Positions 11,335-24,650 are shown, numbered from the stretch's first letter. The stretch is DNA of 64,000 bases from Mactromeris polynyma (GCA_032209605.1 JASFXZ010000001.1:8247703-8311702); one strand, 5' to 3'. The notes: generated by a model not told the origin, from the sequence alone. Numbers and translations: made by a program.

Positions 11335-14300
11335 TTTTCAGTTAGAATGGCGCTTTTATACGAATGTACACAAAGTTGGTAAGTTCAACAAACCGAAACA
11401 AATTCTAGATATAACATGAAACGTTTGGTATAAAACTAAAATATGGTACACATTATTCAAAGTAACGACATTACCCAATGGAATATCAAGACAACGCTAA
11501 TCAAATATTCCTAGAAATACACGATGGAGTTAGGCTGTATGATAGTCTAAATTAACCAACCAAGAAATAAATGTCAATAATGTATAATTTTACAATGAAT
11601 AACAAACAGAACTGATATTCGTAGATCGTCACAGAGTTATGCCAGTTTATTTTACCCAGAGTTATTGCTAGAATAACAGATATTCAGAAGACAGTATCGA
11701 TATATCATTGTTTCGTAAATGCGTTTCTGGATCGCATAAAGAATTAAAGATTATGAAGTATCATTGGATATAATAGTGAGTGGTTCAAAGATTTATTACC
11801 AATTCAGAGATCAATAATAGCTGTTAGCATTCAATTACTGACTATTACACAAAATCAACAAGTATACATTATGAAGTTGTATGCATTCAATTACCTTCAA
11901 ACAATGATGGTATCACTACCATATATTCGAATCCATTCTTTCAATACGTACTACTGGCCAGTAAACGGTTCCTTCAAATGCGTTATTAGAGACAACCGTA
12001 TGTCTATTCATTAAAAAGTAGAGCTGAGGATTTCAAATCAATTTAAAACTATAGTATAATTGACAAAAAATAATTGACCTCTATACACAAGCTCAGAGGA
12101 AGGTATGAACCATTAAGTGGGTCGCTTTAAATTCACATGCTACTTGTGTCAACGTTTTGATATAAGCGGTTCCATACTGAGAAATGTCAACTTTCAGGCA
12201 TATTGTAACCATGTGTGTCTATGTTTTATTTGTGTTTAACGGTGGTGGAGTGGCGTTGTGTTTGAACTGACCTGGGGCGAAGTTCCGTTACAACACGTGA
12301 AGTTTTATCATCACCATTGTTCGTATTGTAAGAGCTTGGATACCAAGAGGTCTCACATGTACATGTTGTTGGTTTGGTTAAGTTAGCAGCCACCTGAAGG
12401 CAAAGCACCGTAACTGTCGGCTATTTGGAACTCTAGAATAACCCTGTATCTTTTAAATACGTTAAATTTCAATGACACAGACTTTACATCGATAAAATTA
12501 TGTATTTGTATATAATGAATTAACAAGTATTTACAATTCTGGAACACACGGATACCTAACAGTCCATATATTTATACATGACGATGCATGCTAGTTAGTG
12601 AAGCTGGGTATTTGCAGCTTTGAGTTTTGCGGTACAACACATTTTGTTTCAAGTGGAGTTTACAGCGCGGTCAATTTGACTGACTGCGGAGTCGCCTTTT
12701 CATTTGTTACACTGGCTTTTCAAAAGAAGGACGCGTTTTCACCTAGCTGGACAATACTCTATATAAATATATTCTAGGGTGGGACCATTATGGACAGAGG
12801 TCGTGGAGAAGGCAATTTAAACCGAAGCTTGAGCAGAATACTGTATTTCAACACAACGACACGTTTAGACCAACACATTCTAAATTGCTTACCGTAAGTG
12901 AACTATCACGACTGTACTTCCGGCCGCTTCGTTTTGGTTTTGGGGGCGGTTTGGGTGCCCTCCGTTTGTCACGTTTACTTTCTAATTCCTTTTCTTCCAT
13001 AATTCCAGCCATAATTTGTAAGTTCTTAACTTTATTTAAACAGGTAACATTCCCACTTGAATAATGTTATCAGTTTAATACAAAGACGTCGTAAATACTC
13101 AAATGTTTGTTTGTCACAATTTTATTACTTTCTGTATATTTCGAAATTGTAACACTCCTTAGTTTGTGAATTTTCGAGTCAAACACAGAATTTTGTAATT
13201 CCAAAGTTTAGTTTATCCAGCTTAATACAAAGTCTTCAACTTTTGGGGTCACTTAACAATCGGCGAGAATAAATCGCCAAATTCCGAATAAAGTCTCCGG
13301 AAATTGCTCAGAACTGAAAAATACACGAAACAAATTAAATAAACACAATAACTGCTAAGTTTTAATGACAGGTGTCATTCTTCATGACCAGAATCCAATT
13401 ACAGAATTTTCCGAATCTTCTACACGATTTTAAAAAAACATTTGACAGCTGACGTCGTGACAGGAAAATATTTGCCTTTTTACAAAAAAGCGTTATGAAG
13501 AATCGAATAAGAATCTCCCAACGAAAACGATGAAAACAAACGTTTAACCAAAAACTATCAGGGCGTCTTCGATTGTTCAAACCATCTACCTTACTCAACA
13601 CGGACGTGCATGTCTGCAGTCATATAGGAGATAACGTTGTTTTGCTAAAGTATACATCAACCAAATCTAGGATACGCAAATATTTTCCACCGCCTTATTA
13701 AGATGTAGGTAGAAATTAAATAGATAAGCGAAACTTTAATTAACACTCACGATCTGAGAAAGAAAACTTGAGAAAATATAGTCCAAATGAATCGTCTAAT
13801 ACAGCTTTTATCCTTTAAGTTGGAACTATGCAGAATTTGCTGACTTACACATAATTCTTGTTGCGAAATATTATTTTGATACAAAACTGAGTAGCATAAA
13901 AAGACTCCTTAATGACTTGTCGTAATTAAATATGAATGACATTTGGAAAAAAAACATTTTAATGATTTATGTAGCAGCTCAAATTGTACGTATTTCATTA
14001 AACAATATTGAAGCTACACCTAAATCTTATATAATTACTCTATTACAACTAGAAGTTCATATGAATTCAATTGAATCAGGGTTTAGTATTTACTTAATAT
14101 CACAGAGACACATCATATATTGAAAATATGAATACGATATGAGTATTACATGAATAAATAATTAGTTTCAAGCGTGACTATTATTGACTCATCTGAGGGT
14201 CGATATCGGATTTATAATCTGTGGGCGAGTCTGCAATATTTGAATAATTGCACCCTACGCATCCTGTGTTCGATATGTTGTCGAGAGCAAGCACTGACAC

Positions 14301-15389
14301 TGGCCACCGGACGTATGTCACTATTGCTTGTTAATATCTCATACCATCACAATGCAATCAATCAAAATTATGTTCGTTCAATTCCTTGTAATCAAAATGG
14401 AACGACACAATAAACACTACTTCAGTCGGGGAGCTCAAATGTCAAAGAATAAAACTATAATGTCAATCAAATTCAACATGTAGATCTGAGTTTTGCAGGA
14501 AGAAAAAAAGTAACATTCATTGGACATACAAGCAGTATAACTGAACTCGGTTTTGTACATATAACTTATAAAGCGAAAAAGGAAAACTCATAAAAATGCA
14601 CATTTATTGAACACCATATTCTATTACAAATTTGGACATGTATGTAAAGCATGTTGAATTAACTCAATTAATGAAGCGTCTCGCAGCAACAAAAGTCATA
14701 TAAACAGTTCATGAAAAGTTCAAAACTGGTATCAAATCACGTAGCAAAATGTAATAAATCAACTTCGGTTGGACACAAACGTAGCAGCCCTGTTAAATTA
14801 CACACCAACATATTGCAACAAAGTTTCAAATATCATGAAAACAATCAGTTTCCATATATGGAGTTGTTATTACTTTTTTTGGTAACATTTACCGCTGCGA
14901 CGCAAATAATGCGGATACCCTATTGTGATTCAACGACTGACAAATCCCCTAATTGATCCCTAAGTTTGCTGTCCATACACAAGGATATCAACACTCAAAA
15001 GGGCGTGCGACTTTTTCTATACAAATACTAGATTATATTTAAATAGACATTTAAGTAGAAAATAAAACAGCGGTGTGTTCAACAAAACCATAAGGAAATG
15101 TGACACAACATTGAATAGCTACAGATAACACATCATGATGTTTACATTATATATGTTAAATGTGAATTTAAATTACTTACTCATTAACAACAAAATTACC
15201 AAGTTTCTATTTAGATTTATAAAGCTTATCCGATATTATAAGCCAATATTAGTTATTAATAAAATATCCGATTAAAATGTTTCGCAACAATTTACGATGA
15301 TAGAAATCCGAATATTCACTGATCTTCACGAAGTGAATTGACAGCATGTCAACATAAAACCCTAAAGTATTTTGATGGACACATTACAC
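11335..15389. other. long unannotated stretch
   Basis: No repeat recognised. Around 12758-12899 a TATATAAATA box is followed by an ATG, a short open frame and a GTAAGT (see findings); too weak to call a gene. Confidence 0.45.
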
Positions 15390-15764
15390 CAGCCTTGCGT
15401 TCAGTTACGGCTATCGTTCCAAAACGTTGCGAAACATTGAGCGAGTATTGCTATTGACCGGCGTGTTAGCGAAAAACGTTTCATATCACTGGCTATCGCA
15501 ACTCGGAGGTAGCACGCGAATATTTGAGCCTATCACTGCGTTCAGTTACGGCTAACAGTCACTCAGATTTTGTTTTGTATCCCTGCCCCACCGTATCACA
15601 ATGACTGCACACAGGGAACCAAATTGCCAAATGAATGCTAGGCTGGTTCCCTGCCTTTACTGTTTTTGAGGCAGGGAACCAGAATAAAAACGAGGCGTTC
15701 AATACAATTATTGGTGACGCTAACTTCGAACGTTTTGCGTTAGCTGTAACTGAACGCAAGGCTG
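15390..15764. mobile_element. TIR element with a nested second terminus and internal hairpin
   Basis: The ends are inverted: CAGCCTTGCGTTCAGTTACG at the left, and GTAACTGAACGCAAGGCTG at the right. A second left-type end (CTGCGTTCAGTTACGGCTAA) lies inside at 15536-15555, so either a smaller copy sits inside a larger one or the end has been duplicated. At 15643-15682 a perfect 14-bp stem (CTGGTTCCCTGCCT with AGGCAGGGAACCAG) encloses a 12-nt loop. No clear target-site duplication is visible, so the superfamily is undecided. A related fragment is at 6545-6690. The short minus-strand frame across the right half is not a gene. Confidence 0.7.
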
Positions 15765-17209
15765 TTTTACCTTCAATAACTTAAGTCAACACAGATATTA
15801 CAGTCCATTTGTAAAATCACGAAAATCTGGTTTCTACAGATTACAGAAACTTTTCAGCGACACGTTTTTGTTGGAGACACAAAGTCCACTTTTAGGTGAC
15901 AGCGCAAACTGGCTGTTTGATAATTTCCAATATTCGAACACTGATATATAACTCGGAGTACACACCTGTATACAAATTGAACCCAGTATATTATCCACAT
16001 GTACTGAATAAACACAAACTTATCACCATGAACAGCTATCAAGGTTTGAAAACCTGAAATGACACCAATTTTACCGATAGCCAACTAACGTCCAGCCAAT
16101 GACAAACTTTCGTGTAAACCAAGATTTGTGGCACACAAAATACTATAAAAGTCAACTGTGTATAGGTACGTACGTATTTGTACAGGTAAATAGTTTTAGT
16201 CCGATATACGTTAACATAAGTAAATACTACACGTATAAGGTTGAATGTACATACTATATATGCGTAGACCTGTGCATTTCTTTTAACTTAAATACATTTA
16301 TGGACTTGCTTGGAAGATAATATTGTAATTATTCACAGATAAACAAAACCAGTTAAGCATGACTTATAAATGTCGATATTTCGAAAGCGATTCAGTTTAT
16401 ACATACATATGTTTTAAAATATTGACATGAATGAATCATTGTACTTTTATCCACTATAGGGAAGGTTAAATACATATACATTATTTCGTAATGGAAAAGG
16501 GATATTCATACATGCCATATTTTCAGACGGTCAATAAGTGAGATTTTTCCTCAGCAGGGCTGTTTTTAAGTGAGATTCTGGAAAAATAAGTGAGACTGTA
16601 AACTGCGATTTTTTGGGGCGCTTAATACAGCTTTTTAAACTATTTTTTAAGTATTTTAAAATCAAAAGAACCTAATATTGCAAAAAAACTAATTATCATC
16701 ACCATAAATGAATATACTGTCGCCCAACCAATTAAATTAAACTCCTATATGTGACTAAAAGACACACCAACACTAAATTACATTACCCCACCCAACTGGT
16801 TTCACGCGTAATTAGTGTTACTTTGTCTTAAATTCCTTCATCAATTACCATTATACAGCGTTTCCCTTAAATCTTCTTTTAGGGGGCCATAGTGGGCTTC
16901 ATTTGGAGGTCATTTGTAAAATTTGGGGGTGATTTATACAAGTGACCAGATATGATACTCAAAGGCACGTCATACTGGTATGCAAATATTGTATACATTA
17001 TAACATATACCGAATATTTTGAGAGGAGTAGGCGTTTAATCAAGGTAAAAAAAACACATATTTTTTATGTCTTATATGCATAGATCTATTAGAATAAGTA
17101 CGGAACTTAATAGCAGTTTTCTAACCTTTGATCAAAGCCGATGTGTCGAAACTTCCACTCGCTAGCCTAATATTTCTTCCAAACTAACCCCTTTGATCTG
17201 CCCGACGGT
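15765..17209. other. unannotated stretch
   Basis: No gene recognised. Three AAGTGAGA(T/C) repeats cluster at about 16537-16595. Nothing else stands out. Confidence 0.5.
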
Positions 17210-17269
17210 TTACGTCACAGAGAGCACAGTATTACGTCACAGCTAGCAGTATTGCCTGTCTTACACGTG
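17210..17269. promoter_or_regulatory. candidate CRE pair plus E-box cluster
   Basis: Two TTACGTCA octamers (reverse complement TGACGTAA, a CREB/ATF-type site) start at 17210 and 17232, 22 bp or about two helical turns apart. They are followed by a CACGTG E-box at 17264-17269. The surrounding 150 bp look richer in G+C than the flanks. This could be a promoter or enhancer. There is no adjacent gene to attach it to, and chance occurrence is not excluded. Confidence 0.25.
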
Positions 17270-19814
17270 CCTACGTGACCTTTGTCATTTGCCTCTGTTT
17301 TAGAGTTCAAGTGATAGAAGTTTAACATTCTTTAATGATATTACGTTAAATAAATATTCTGTTCTGTGATATTACGGAAAGGTGTGGTTAATAAAAAACG
17401 TACTAATTAAAGTAACACATTAAATTAACAACATATTTCTGTGCATGTTTTCAAGACACATCTATACAATACAGACAAAAAGCTAACTCTTACTTAAAAC
17501 AATTGAGTATATAGCAAAATTAATACAGAATCAATACGAGTCTTATATTTCCGGGATAATGTAACATTTCATTATAACAAATATGATACTCTTCGGAGAA
17601 ATACGATCAGTATAATAAGAAGTGACATTGTCATGCAAAATTTAGCCCCGAACATTTGGTTTTGACTAGAAATTATTTTATGTCGCGTTTATTATACCAT
17701 TCAAAACTTAATTGCATGCATATCCATGGTATTTTATTCGGAATAAGTAAGGAACTGAAACAATATACATGTCACTATGTATCAGTAATTTGTAAGAATC
17801 CTGTAAGAAATTGGAAGTTAAACGAGTTTTAAAGAACTAGTTATAGCAACAAAAACACCGGAGTCAAATATTAATTCTTAAAACAAACACATTGCATAGC
17901 ACCTCAAAACGACTGAGTTCAGCAAAGATATAGTCCGATTCTATTCATTTCGTCTTTTGAACTCATTTAATGAAATAATTTATAATTTGATACAAACAGC
18001 GAACCACTTAAGCCTTGCAGAGTTGTCCCCCTTGCACTATGTATTGTTCTCGGGAGTACATGACAAACACAACTCTTCAGTACTTTGCGGATTCCATTAA
18101 CTGTCAGATAGAGAGATAATACGGATTGACTTTTATGTCAATATGATGATTGATTTGCAATGAATTCTAAACGGGACGAAAATCTTCCCGAGAATTCATC
18201 TACAAATATTAACATTGAGTATTAATAACTCTGATCGATGTTTGTGTCTTTTATAATCAAGAGACAATTGCGATCAAATCTTAGAGAAAACATGTAAGAA
18301 CAGCTTTGTCCGAGGTTATACGAATATGATTATATTCTACGAAACTACTTGCTGATATTTTATTGTTATTGCGCTGTTTGATGTCTGATAAGATTGACAG
18401 ACTTTGACAGTCCTGCTCGCAATTGTTTATGGAATTTATGGAACTGTATTAAGATACCGTATACGAGGCAATTTTAAAGATTAATTGATTTATCACTAGT
18501 ATTCGCGACTGCGGTGAAGAAACCACGAAAACAGCATCGATATTTTACACACATAATGTTAGTTCAAGGTGTCAATTTGATTATTATGTTCACATCGTGA
18601 GTCATGCTTTCAGCCGCATTTGAATGTCAATCAGTAGTTTTGGAGAAGACGTACAGTTCCCGAGTTAGCTTCCCTGTGGAATTAAGTATCATCAGTTGTA
18701 TGATTAAGATTATACAAATTAAGTTAATTCTATCCAGACAATTTGGAGAAACAAGATATGTCCATATTACGCCACATGCTCTCCCCCCCCCCATTAACTA
18801 GTCCCTGTCATCTACCATTATTGCACAATTTTGAATCCACTAGTGGATGCTTCTATCTGAAACACCCGAACCAAGCCTGTCTTGGAGAAAATAGTAGTAT
18901 GGAGACAATGTAACAGGATGTAACAAGATGGACGCCATATGACCCAGACCCTCACGATCAGCCGGACCGAAATGAACTAAAAGCGACAATAATAATCAGA
19001 AATACAGAATCTCAAAATTTGTATACAGTAACGAACTATATTCATTAACAGAAGTGTTATTCACATTATTAAAAAGAATCCTCAGCTTATATTCAAAATC
19101 TTTGTTTTATTGTATTTTGTATGAAAACAATATTCTGAATGTTTCATCAATCGTATGATAGAACTAGTTTTCGCACAAAAGAAACATTTCACAACGTTGT
19201 CAGTTGTTGTCAGTTATGTGCCATATACATAGTCAATATCGTTGTATTTGTGAATCGTTAACAAAATGTGTAGTAGTTAAATGGCACTTATGTAGCATAA
19301 ACTCTTATTAAAGGTACTAACTCGCAGATGGTATGACATGGTAGAACATGGCAGCAACAAGTACTACTTTTTTTTAAAAGCGGTATAACATTTTTTCATG
19401 TAATTAGTATATGCTTTTGTTACATATTTGATATGAGTTCTTATTTTGCTGAATATGACATATTTTGCAAGAAATAAGACTTTTAACTCCGACCTGTTTT
19501 CCGATAGAGCTCTAGACACTATCACTAATATCGAAAGCTACGATTTTGAGACTTGCAGTTTGGGTCGCACTAAAATTGCAGAAAGCTTTTTGTGGTGAGG
19601 CGATTCATGTGTAGTCCTTCTAAAATGAACACAGACGGTTTGATAACTGAGAAAACCTTTCAAAACATTACACTCAAATAACGGTTTAGTACCTTTGATT
19701 AAAATATACTATGCATTTGATACTATCTTTGTTATCTTTGTTTAAGATATTTATGTCGATCGTAATCTTTCAAACAATCAGCTATAGAAACGAACGTCAC
19801 AGAACATAATAAAC
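17270..19814. other. unannotated stretch
   Basis: AT-rich with a C10 tract at 18783-18792. No gene or named repeat recognised. Confidence 0.5.
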
Positions 19815-19815
19815 G

Positions 19816-19828
19816 ATCACGTGACGTA
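19816..19828. promoter_or_regulatory. overlapping E-box and CRE half-site
   Basis: ATCACGTGACGTA combines a CACGTG E-box with an overlapping TGACGTA. It matches bHLH-ZIP and bZIP recognition sequences. Function is unknown, with no gene nearby. Confidence 0.15.
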
Positions 19829-21831
19829 TCAATCATAAATACGTTCTTATTGCCCTGTCTCGCTTTGTAATGCTTTATATTTCCAAGAGATAGCGATTGT
19901 TCAAGTATAATTACAATATGCATGTATGCATGCAGTCACTGTAGTGTAGTGCCTTAACTTGAGAGAAAAAAACTTTATATAAATTGGCCTTATTCACTAA
20001 ACATGCACTTAACCAGAGAAATATTATACTTAATGTTAGAATTAATTGAGTTTATTCCCATATCTTTTGTTTCGTTATCATCTGTGTGTAGTGCCTTCAC
20101 TGACCGTATGGTTCCTATTATTTAAAAGAAATACATTCTGATTAAAGCGGCATGCCAATTTCTTTTCTTCTCCGATGAATTTATGGTACATTCAAACCAC
20201 CCATATTGCATTTCATTTTACAAAAGCACGTTCTATTATTTTGATATTGACGTTTTTCAATACCGAAAGTACCCGGTTTCAGATATAAATACGAACTTAG
20301 GTATTTTCTGTGTGTTTTATTAGAGATGCGTATAAATCGGCGAGGAATTCAAATTTATCATTTTGATTACGAACAGGACATGACATTAGGTGTTGTTTCA
20401 AATGTATTTCATGTCAGAAAGCGTCGCATTCAACAGTTTATGCCTAGAGTTCTTCGGTGACTGTAAAGTTTCTTCGAAGAAAGTTTGGAGTTTATTGTAT
20501 TGTTTAGTGCATATCATGTCAAATTCAACGACACAAGAACGTGTTCGTGGGCGTGAATGCCATTCTTCATCTAATATTTAATTAGTTTTTTTACAAGTAC
20601 ATGTATTACTTACATCAAAAAGTTATGCCGCTTTAAATAACCAAGCATTTTTTCCGTTCCTTATTTTCAAACACTTGCATCAAAACTTCGAAGCGTGTTT
20701 GTTTTTTGGTGGGATGCAGGACAAGTTTTCCATTAAATAATTTATAAATGTTTTGTAGTGTAATCACCATTTTGAAATATCTTTTCTGGTGTGGACATTA
20801 ATCTAAGCAAAACAGACTTCTATGAATCAGTAAAAAAAAGAGCAAGTAATTGTTCTGCAGTTTGCAATTGTTTCAAAATTTCATACAAAAATCCGAGCTA
20901 CTAAGCATCCTCCTACGAACTGCAAAAAACCCATTCGTCGTGGCGCGATTAATGCTGATGGTTGTGAAAATCAGCAAAAAGAGTTTCGGCCTTAAATGAA
21001 CAAAACTGTTTAGTTAGAATCAGTGCAAACAAATACAGGGTGTATTAACACATGCTCGTTCAATAATTACAACGAAACAACATTAAAATAGCAAATAAAT
21101 TCGAACGATACGACTAAAGTTTGTCACTAACATGCTGCTCTTCGGTTATTGGTACTCGTGTTTGAAGGACAATTGACAGAGTCTCCTAATAGAACAATCA
21201 GTCCCTTGCTGACATATGACTGACTCTAATGATCTGTTTTAGTTGCAGAAGTCGCAAATCCATGTCACTCAGCGGTATCGTTTCTCTTGCTATAAAATCC
21301 CACAATTGACATTCGTGTATTGAAGAAGCTAGACTGCTACTCGATATAATCGACAAAACATCCGTCAAAAACTTAGTTTCACGACAGAACCAGTCCCTCA
21401 ATGTCAGACTTCCGGCTAACTGAAAATTGACCTTTATCTCTGAAAGCGATATTGTTTTGTTTGCTTGTATGTCTTAGGGGACTAATGAACAATACCATCT
21501 TTAAATTACTTCCGACTGTATTTCTGTATCTCCACGAACTAAGATTACTTTCATTGACTTCCATTAATAAAGCGCTAGACTTATGGGAGTTTACTGTTTT
21601 AGGGCACAAACCGACCATTCTCTGGATAACGATGTCATTGTATTTTACCACAATATAACTTGGTAACAATGTGACTGGGTGACTGTCAGCTCTATTTTCT
21701 TTAATTGCAAACATCTCCGTAATACAGGCGGTGCAGACATTACCCTTTCTAAAGATTTCTTCGTGTTTATAATTACCGTTATCAAGCTACCTGGAACACT
21801 TAAGTTTGGTTTTCACAGTAACAGGAGTAAA
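19829..21831. other. unannotated stretch with an open-frame-dense end
   Basis: Nothing recognised to about 21190. From 21198 to 21714 open frames overlap on both strands (minus 21198-21401 and 21379-21714; plus 21452-21658) and base composition looks less AT-rich. No product is recognisable, so no gene is called. Confidence 0.4.
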
Positions 21832-22114
21832 TACAGTAAAACCTCACTTAAGAAGACCTCAATAATAAGACCACCTAAATAAAAAGACCACCTCAATAAT
21901 AAGACCACCTAAATAAAAAGACCACCTCAATAATAAGACCATCTCAATAATAAGACCATCTCAATAATAAGACCACCTCAAAATCAAGAACACGATTTTA
22001 AAGTCCATTTTCACTGTTTTGCTCTGTATTCCACCTTAAAATTCAGACCACCTCAATAATAAGGCTAGTTTTCAAGGGTCACAAGAGTGGTCTTATTATT
22101 GCGGTTTTACTGTA
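21832..22114 (+). mobile_element. TA-flanked 'CAGTAAAACCTC' MITE with internal tandem expansion
   Basis: The ends are TACAGTAAAACCTCACTTAA and GCGGTTTTACTGTA. At 283 bp it is about 100 bp longer than the sister copies at 11152 and 34507. The extra length is a run of reiterated AAGACCACCTCAATAAT and AAGACCACCTAAATAAA units at 21855-21980. The centre (AAGAACACGATTTTAAAGTC, TTCACTGTTTTGCTC) and the right half match the family. Confidence 0.85.
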
Positions 22115-22960
22115 CAATTAGTTATTACTAACGGTAAATATCTAAATAAAATAATGTACATCCTTCATTTAAGAGTTACGTGATAATAAATATTGCAATC
22201 CACACACTGGTCCAGAACTCAGCGATGCCACAAATCCTTCGTACTTGCAGAAACTTAATTTGAAAAACGACACCGGCCCATTTTGGTAGAAGACATAACT
22301 GTGCAATAACGTTTAGCTGTTCTTTTAAATAAGATCATCTCGTGTACACGTGTGTTATATAAATCGTAAAACATTCGTAAGATATTCGTATATATATATT
22401 ATTTTCAAACTCTGTATTGTAACAACGTAAACATGGGAAGATAGCTTAGGTAAGTATACTTAACGCCATTAAAAACGCAACTATTTCACTAAGTCTTCAT
22501 TTTGTTCCATTTGTTAAATGTATATTGTTACAAATGTGTAAATCATTCATCAAACAGAAATCAAACTATGGCCCTAGTATTCATAGTTGATTGAGTTTAG
22601 TAAATTATGTTTGAGAATTAAAATGTAATTGTTTCTTTATAATGTCACCGTGTTGACGCGGACAATTTTTAGTTGCGTTATTAATGCCGTGGAGTATATA
22701 TTCAAATCCCCAAAATAAGTTAAATGAAGAGACATGTGCCATTCTAAATCTCGTTTCGACAAAAGCAGATAATATCTGAACAAAAATGTGTTTATGTTGA
22801 TGAAATATAATAGGGTTGAGTATAAAACAACGTATACCATGAAACCGCAATGGTATGACCACCACTCGATCTGAAGATAGTCGGCCTTTAAAAGTTGCCA
22901 CGTGGTCAGATTACAGCGTTATTTAATGGATGAAAAATTAAAAATCGACCAATGAAAATA
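22115..22960. other. unannotated stretch
   Basis: AT-rich. The overlapping minus-strand frames at 22605-22901 give no recognisable product. Confidence 0.45.
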
Positions 22961-23038
22961 GGTCTTATAAATGAGATGGTATTAACATTGAGATGGTCTT
23001 AATTTGGAAGGGGTTTTGAACTGAGGTTTTACACTGTT
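22961..23038 (-). mobile_element. decayed end of a 'CAGTAAAACCTC' MITE
   Basis: Read on the plus strand, GAGATGGTCTTAA twice-over spacing and GAACTGAGGTTTTACACTGT resemble the reverse complement of the family's left end (GTGAGGTTTTACTGTA preceded by GAGGTGGTCTTATTATT). Only one end is present. Confidence 0.4.
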
Positions 23039-23916
23039 TAGTACAAAACCGTCCTATTTTCTCAAATTTCTAAGAATGCGAGTTTAAAACTCCACAACTA
23101 CACTAGGACAGTCGTCATAGCCTTAAGCCCCGAACATATAACAATGTTACCAGTATAATTTAATATTAGAATAGTCCACGGTCACGAACACTAGCTTCGG
23201 GAAAACGATGACCTGATATAATGAAATAAATATCTGAATTAAGTTCCAATCAGATGTTAACGCATGAGCAGTGATATGCCTGAATCCAAATCGCCTCGTC
23301 GTACAGAGACACGAATGGCAGTGAGTGTTAATTATCACTAAAACTATCCATATTGCATGAATCTGCTGGATTCTGGACAAGATTTCCTTCCACAGAAAAT
23401 AACCACGCTTCATCGATTATCAGATTCTGATGTGTCAAAATTAATTTTCCGTCTTTACACCCCATCTGGGTGTGAGAAGTGAAACAGAACAGGTTGCCCC
23501 TGGTAATTTAAGAGCAGGCAACGCTACTTATATTTGGCATCATTGTACAGTTATTCATAAATCTGTCCAGAGCTCCATACTTTATATACGTACACTGAAA
23601 GAATAAGTGTATGAAACAATGATCATTTACTGTACATAAATAACGAGCCTAAGCGTTTGTCAGAGTGCATCTGAAAACGTACATCATTCCAGCTTAGAAG
23701 TACATTAGCACCTTTACTCTGTGAAGTACAAAGACACTTTTTGAACAAGAAATGGACAAAGCCCACAAACCAGGTTTTCCACCTAGTTATTGTAACCAAG
23801 GCTCTATTTGTATAATGAATACATGATGATCATCAATGTTGCCAAGGTGCCGTAGGTGATACATGCATACACACACTCACATTTAGATATATTATATATA
23901 TATGCACAAACTATAC
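23039..23916. other. unannotated stretch
   Basis: No repeat recognised. A minus-strand open frame at 23147-23413 (88 codons, hydrophobic in part) has no motif I can name. Confidence 0.45.
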
Positions 23917-24650
23917 ACCAAGTTTGATGTCAATACACCCACGCATATCGAAGATATCAAGTTGAAACTGATTTTGAAATTTTAAGTGACCTTGGACGGA
24001 ACGAACCCAAAAGCACTCTCAAGCGAGCTCTCCCACATGTTCTTACTATACACTTGGTTTGATGTCAATATGATCAACTAAACTAAATTTATTTGCAAGA
24101 AACCAAATTGCTATTTTAAGTAACGGTGACCTTGACCTTTGTCGGAATGAGTCCAAAAGCAATCCCATGTGAGCGATCGAAATATTCTTATTATACACCA
24201 AGTTTTGTTACACCATGATAAACGGAACTCAAGTTATTAGCCGGAAAGCACATTGCTATTTTTAGTAACGGTGACCTTGACCTTTGACGGAACGAGTCCA
24301 AAAGCAATCCAAAGCGAGCTCTCCACATGTTCTTACTATACACTACGTTTGGTTACAATATGATCAACGGAACTCAAGTTATTCGCCGGTAACAAAATTG
24401 CTATTTTTAGTAACGGCGACCTTGACATTTGACAGAACAAGTCCAAAAGCTATCCCAAGCGAGCTCTCCACATGTTCTTACTATACACTAAGTTTGATGT
24501 CAACATGATCAACTAAACAAGTTATTCGCCGGATACCGAAAAACTATTTTTAGTAACGGTGACCTTGGCCTTTAGCGGAACGAACCCAAAAGCAATCCCA
24601 AGCGAGCTCTCCACACTTTCTTACTATACATCAAGTTTGGTTTCGGAAAC
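23917..24650. repeat. tandem array, about 143-bp unit, five copies
   Basis: The landmark GTGACCTTG recurs at 23988, 24128, 24273, 24418 and 24561 (periods 140, 145, 145 and 143). Each unit has TATACACYAAGTTTGATGTC-like, CAAGTTATTCGCCGG-like, TTTTTAGTAACGGTGACC and AAAAGCAATCCCAAGCGAGC blocks. Units 3 to 5 are closest to each other; the first is the most diverged. Satellite-like cores of 140-170 bp are known inside bivalve pearl/Helitron-like elements, but I see no element ends here. The open frames across it are incidental. Confidence 0.85.

Noticed and set aside
13932..14123. Second gustatory-receptor-like exon (also considered at 7940-8212 and 21679-21882)
   Set aside because: Short hydrophobic readings with a loosely similar pattern, but no convincing membrane segment and splice-site combination; likely over-reading of chance frames.
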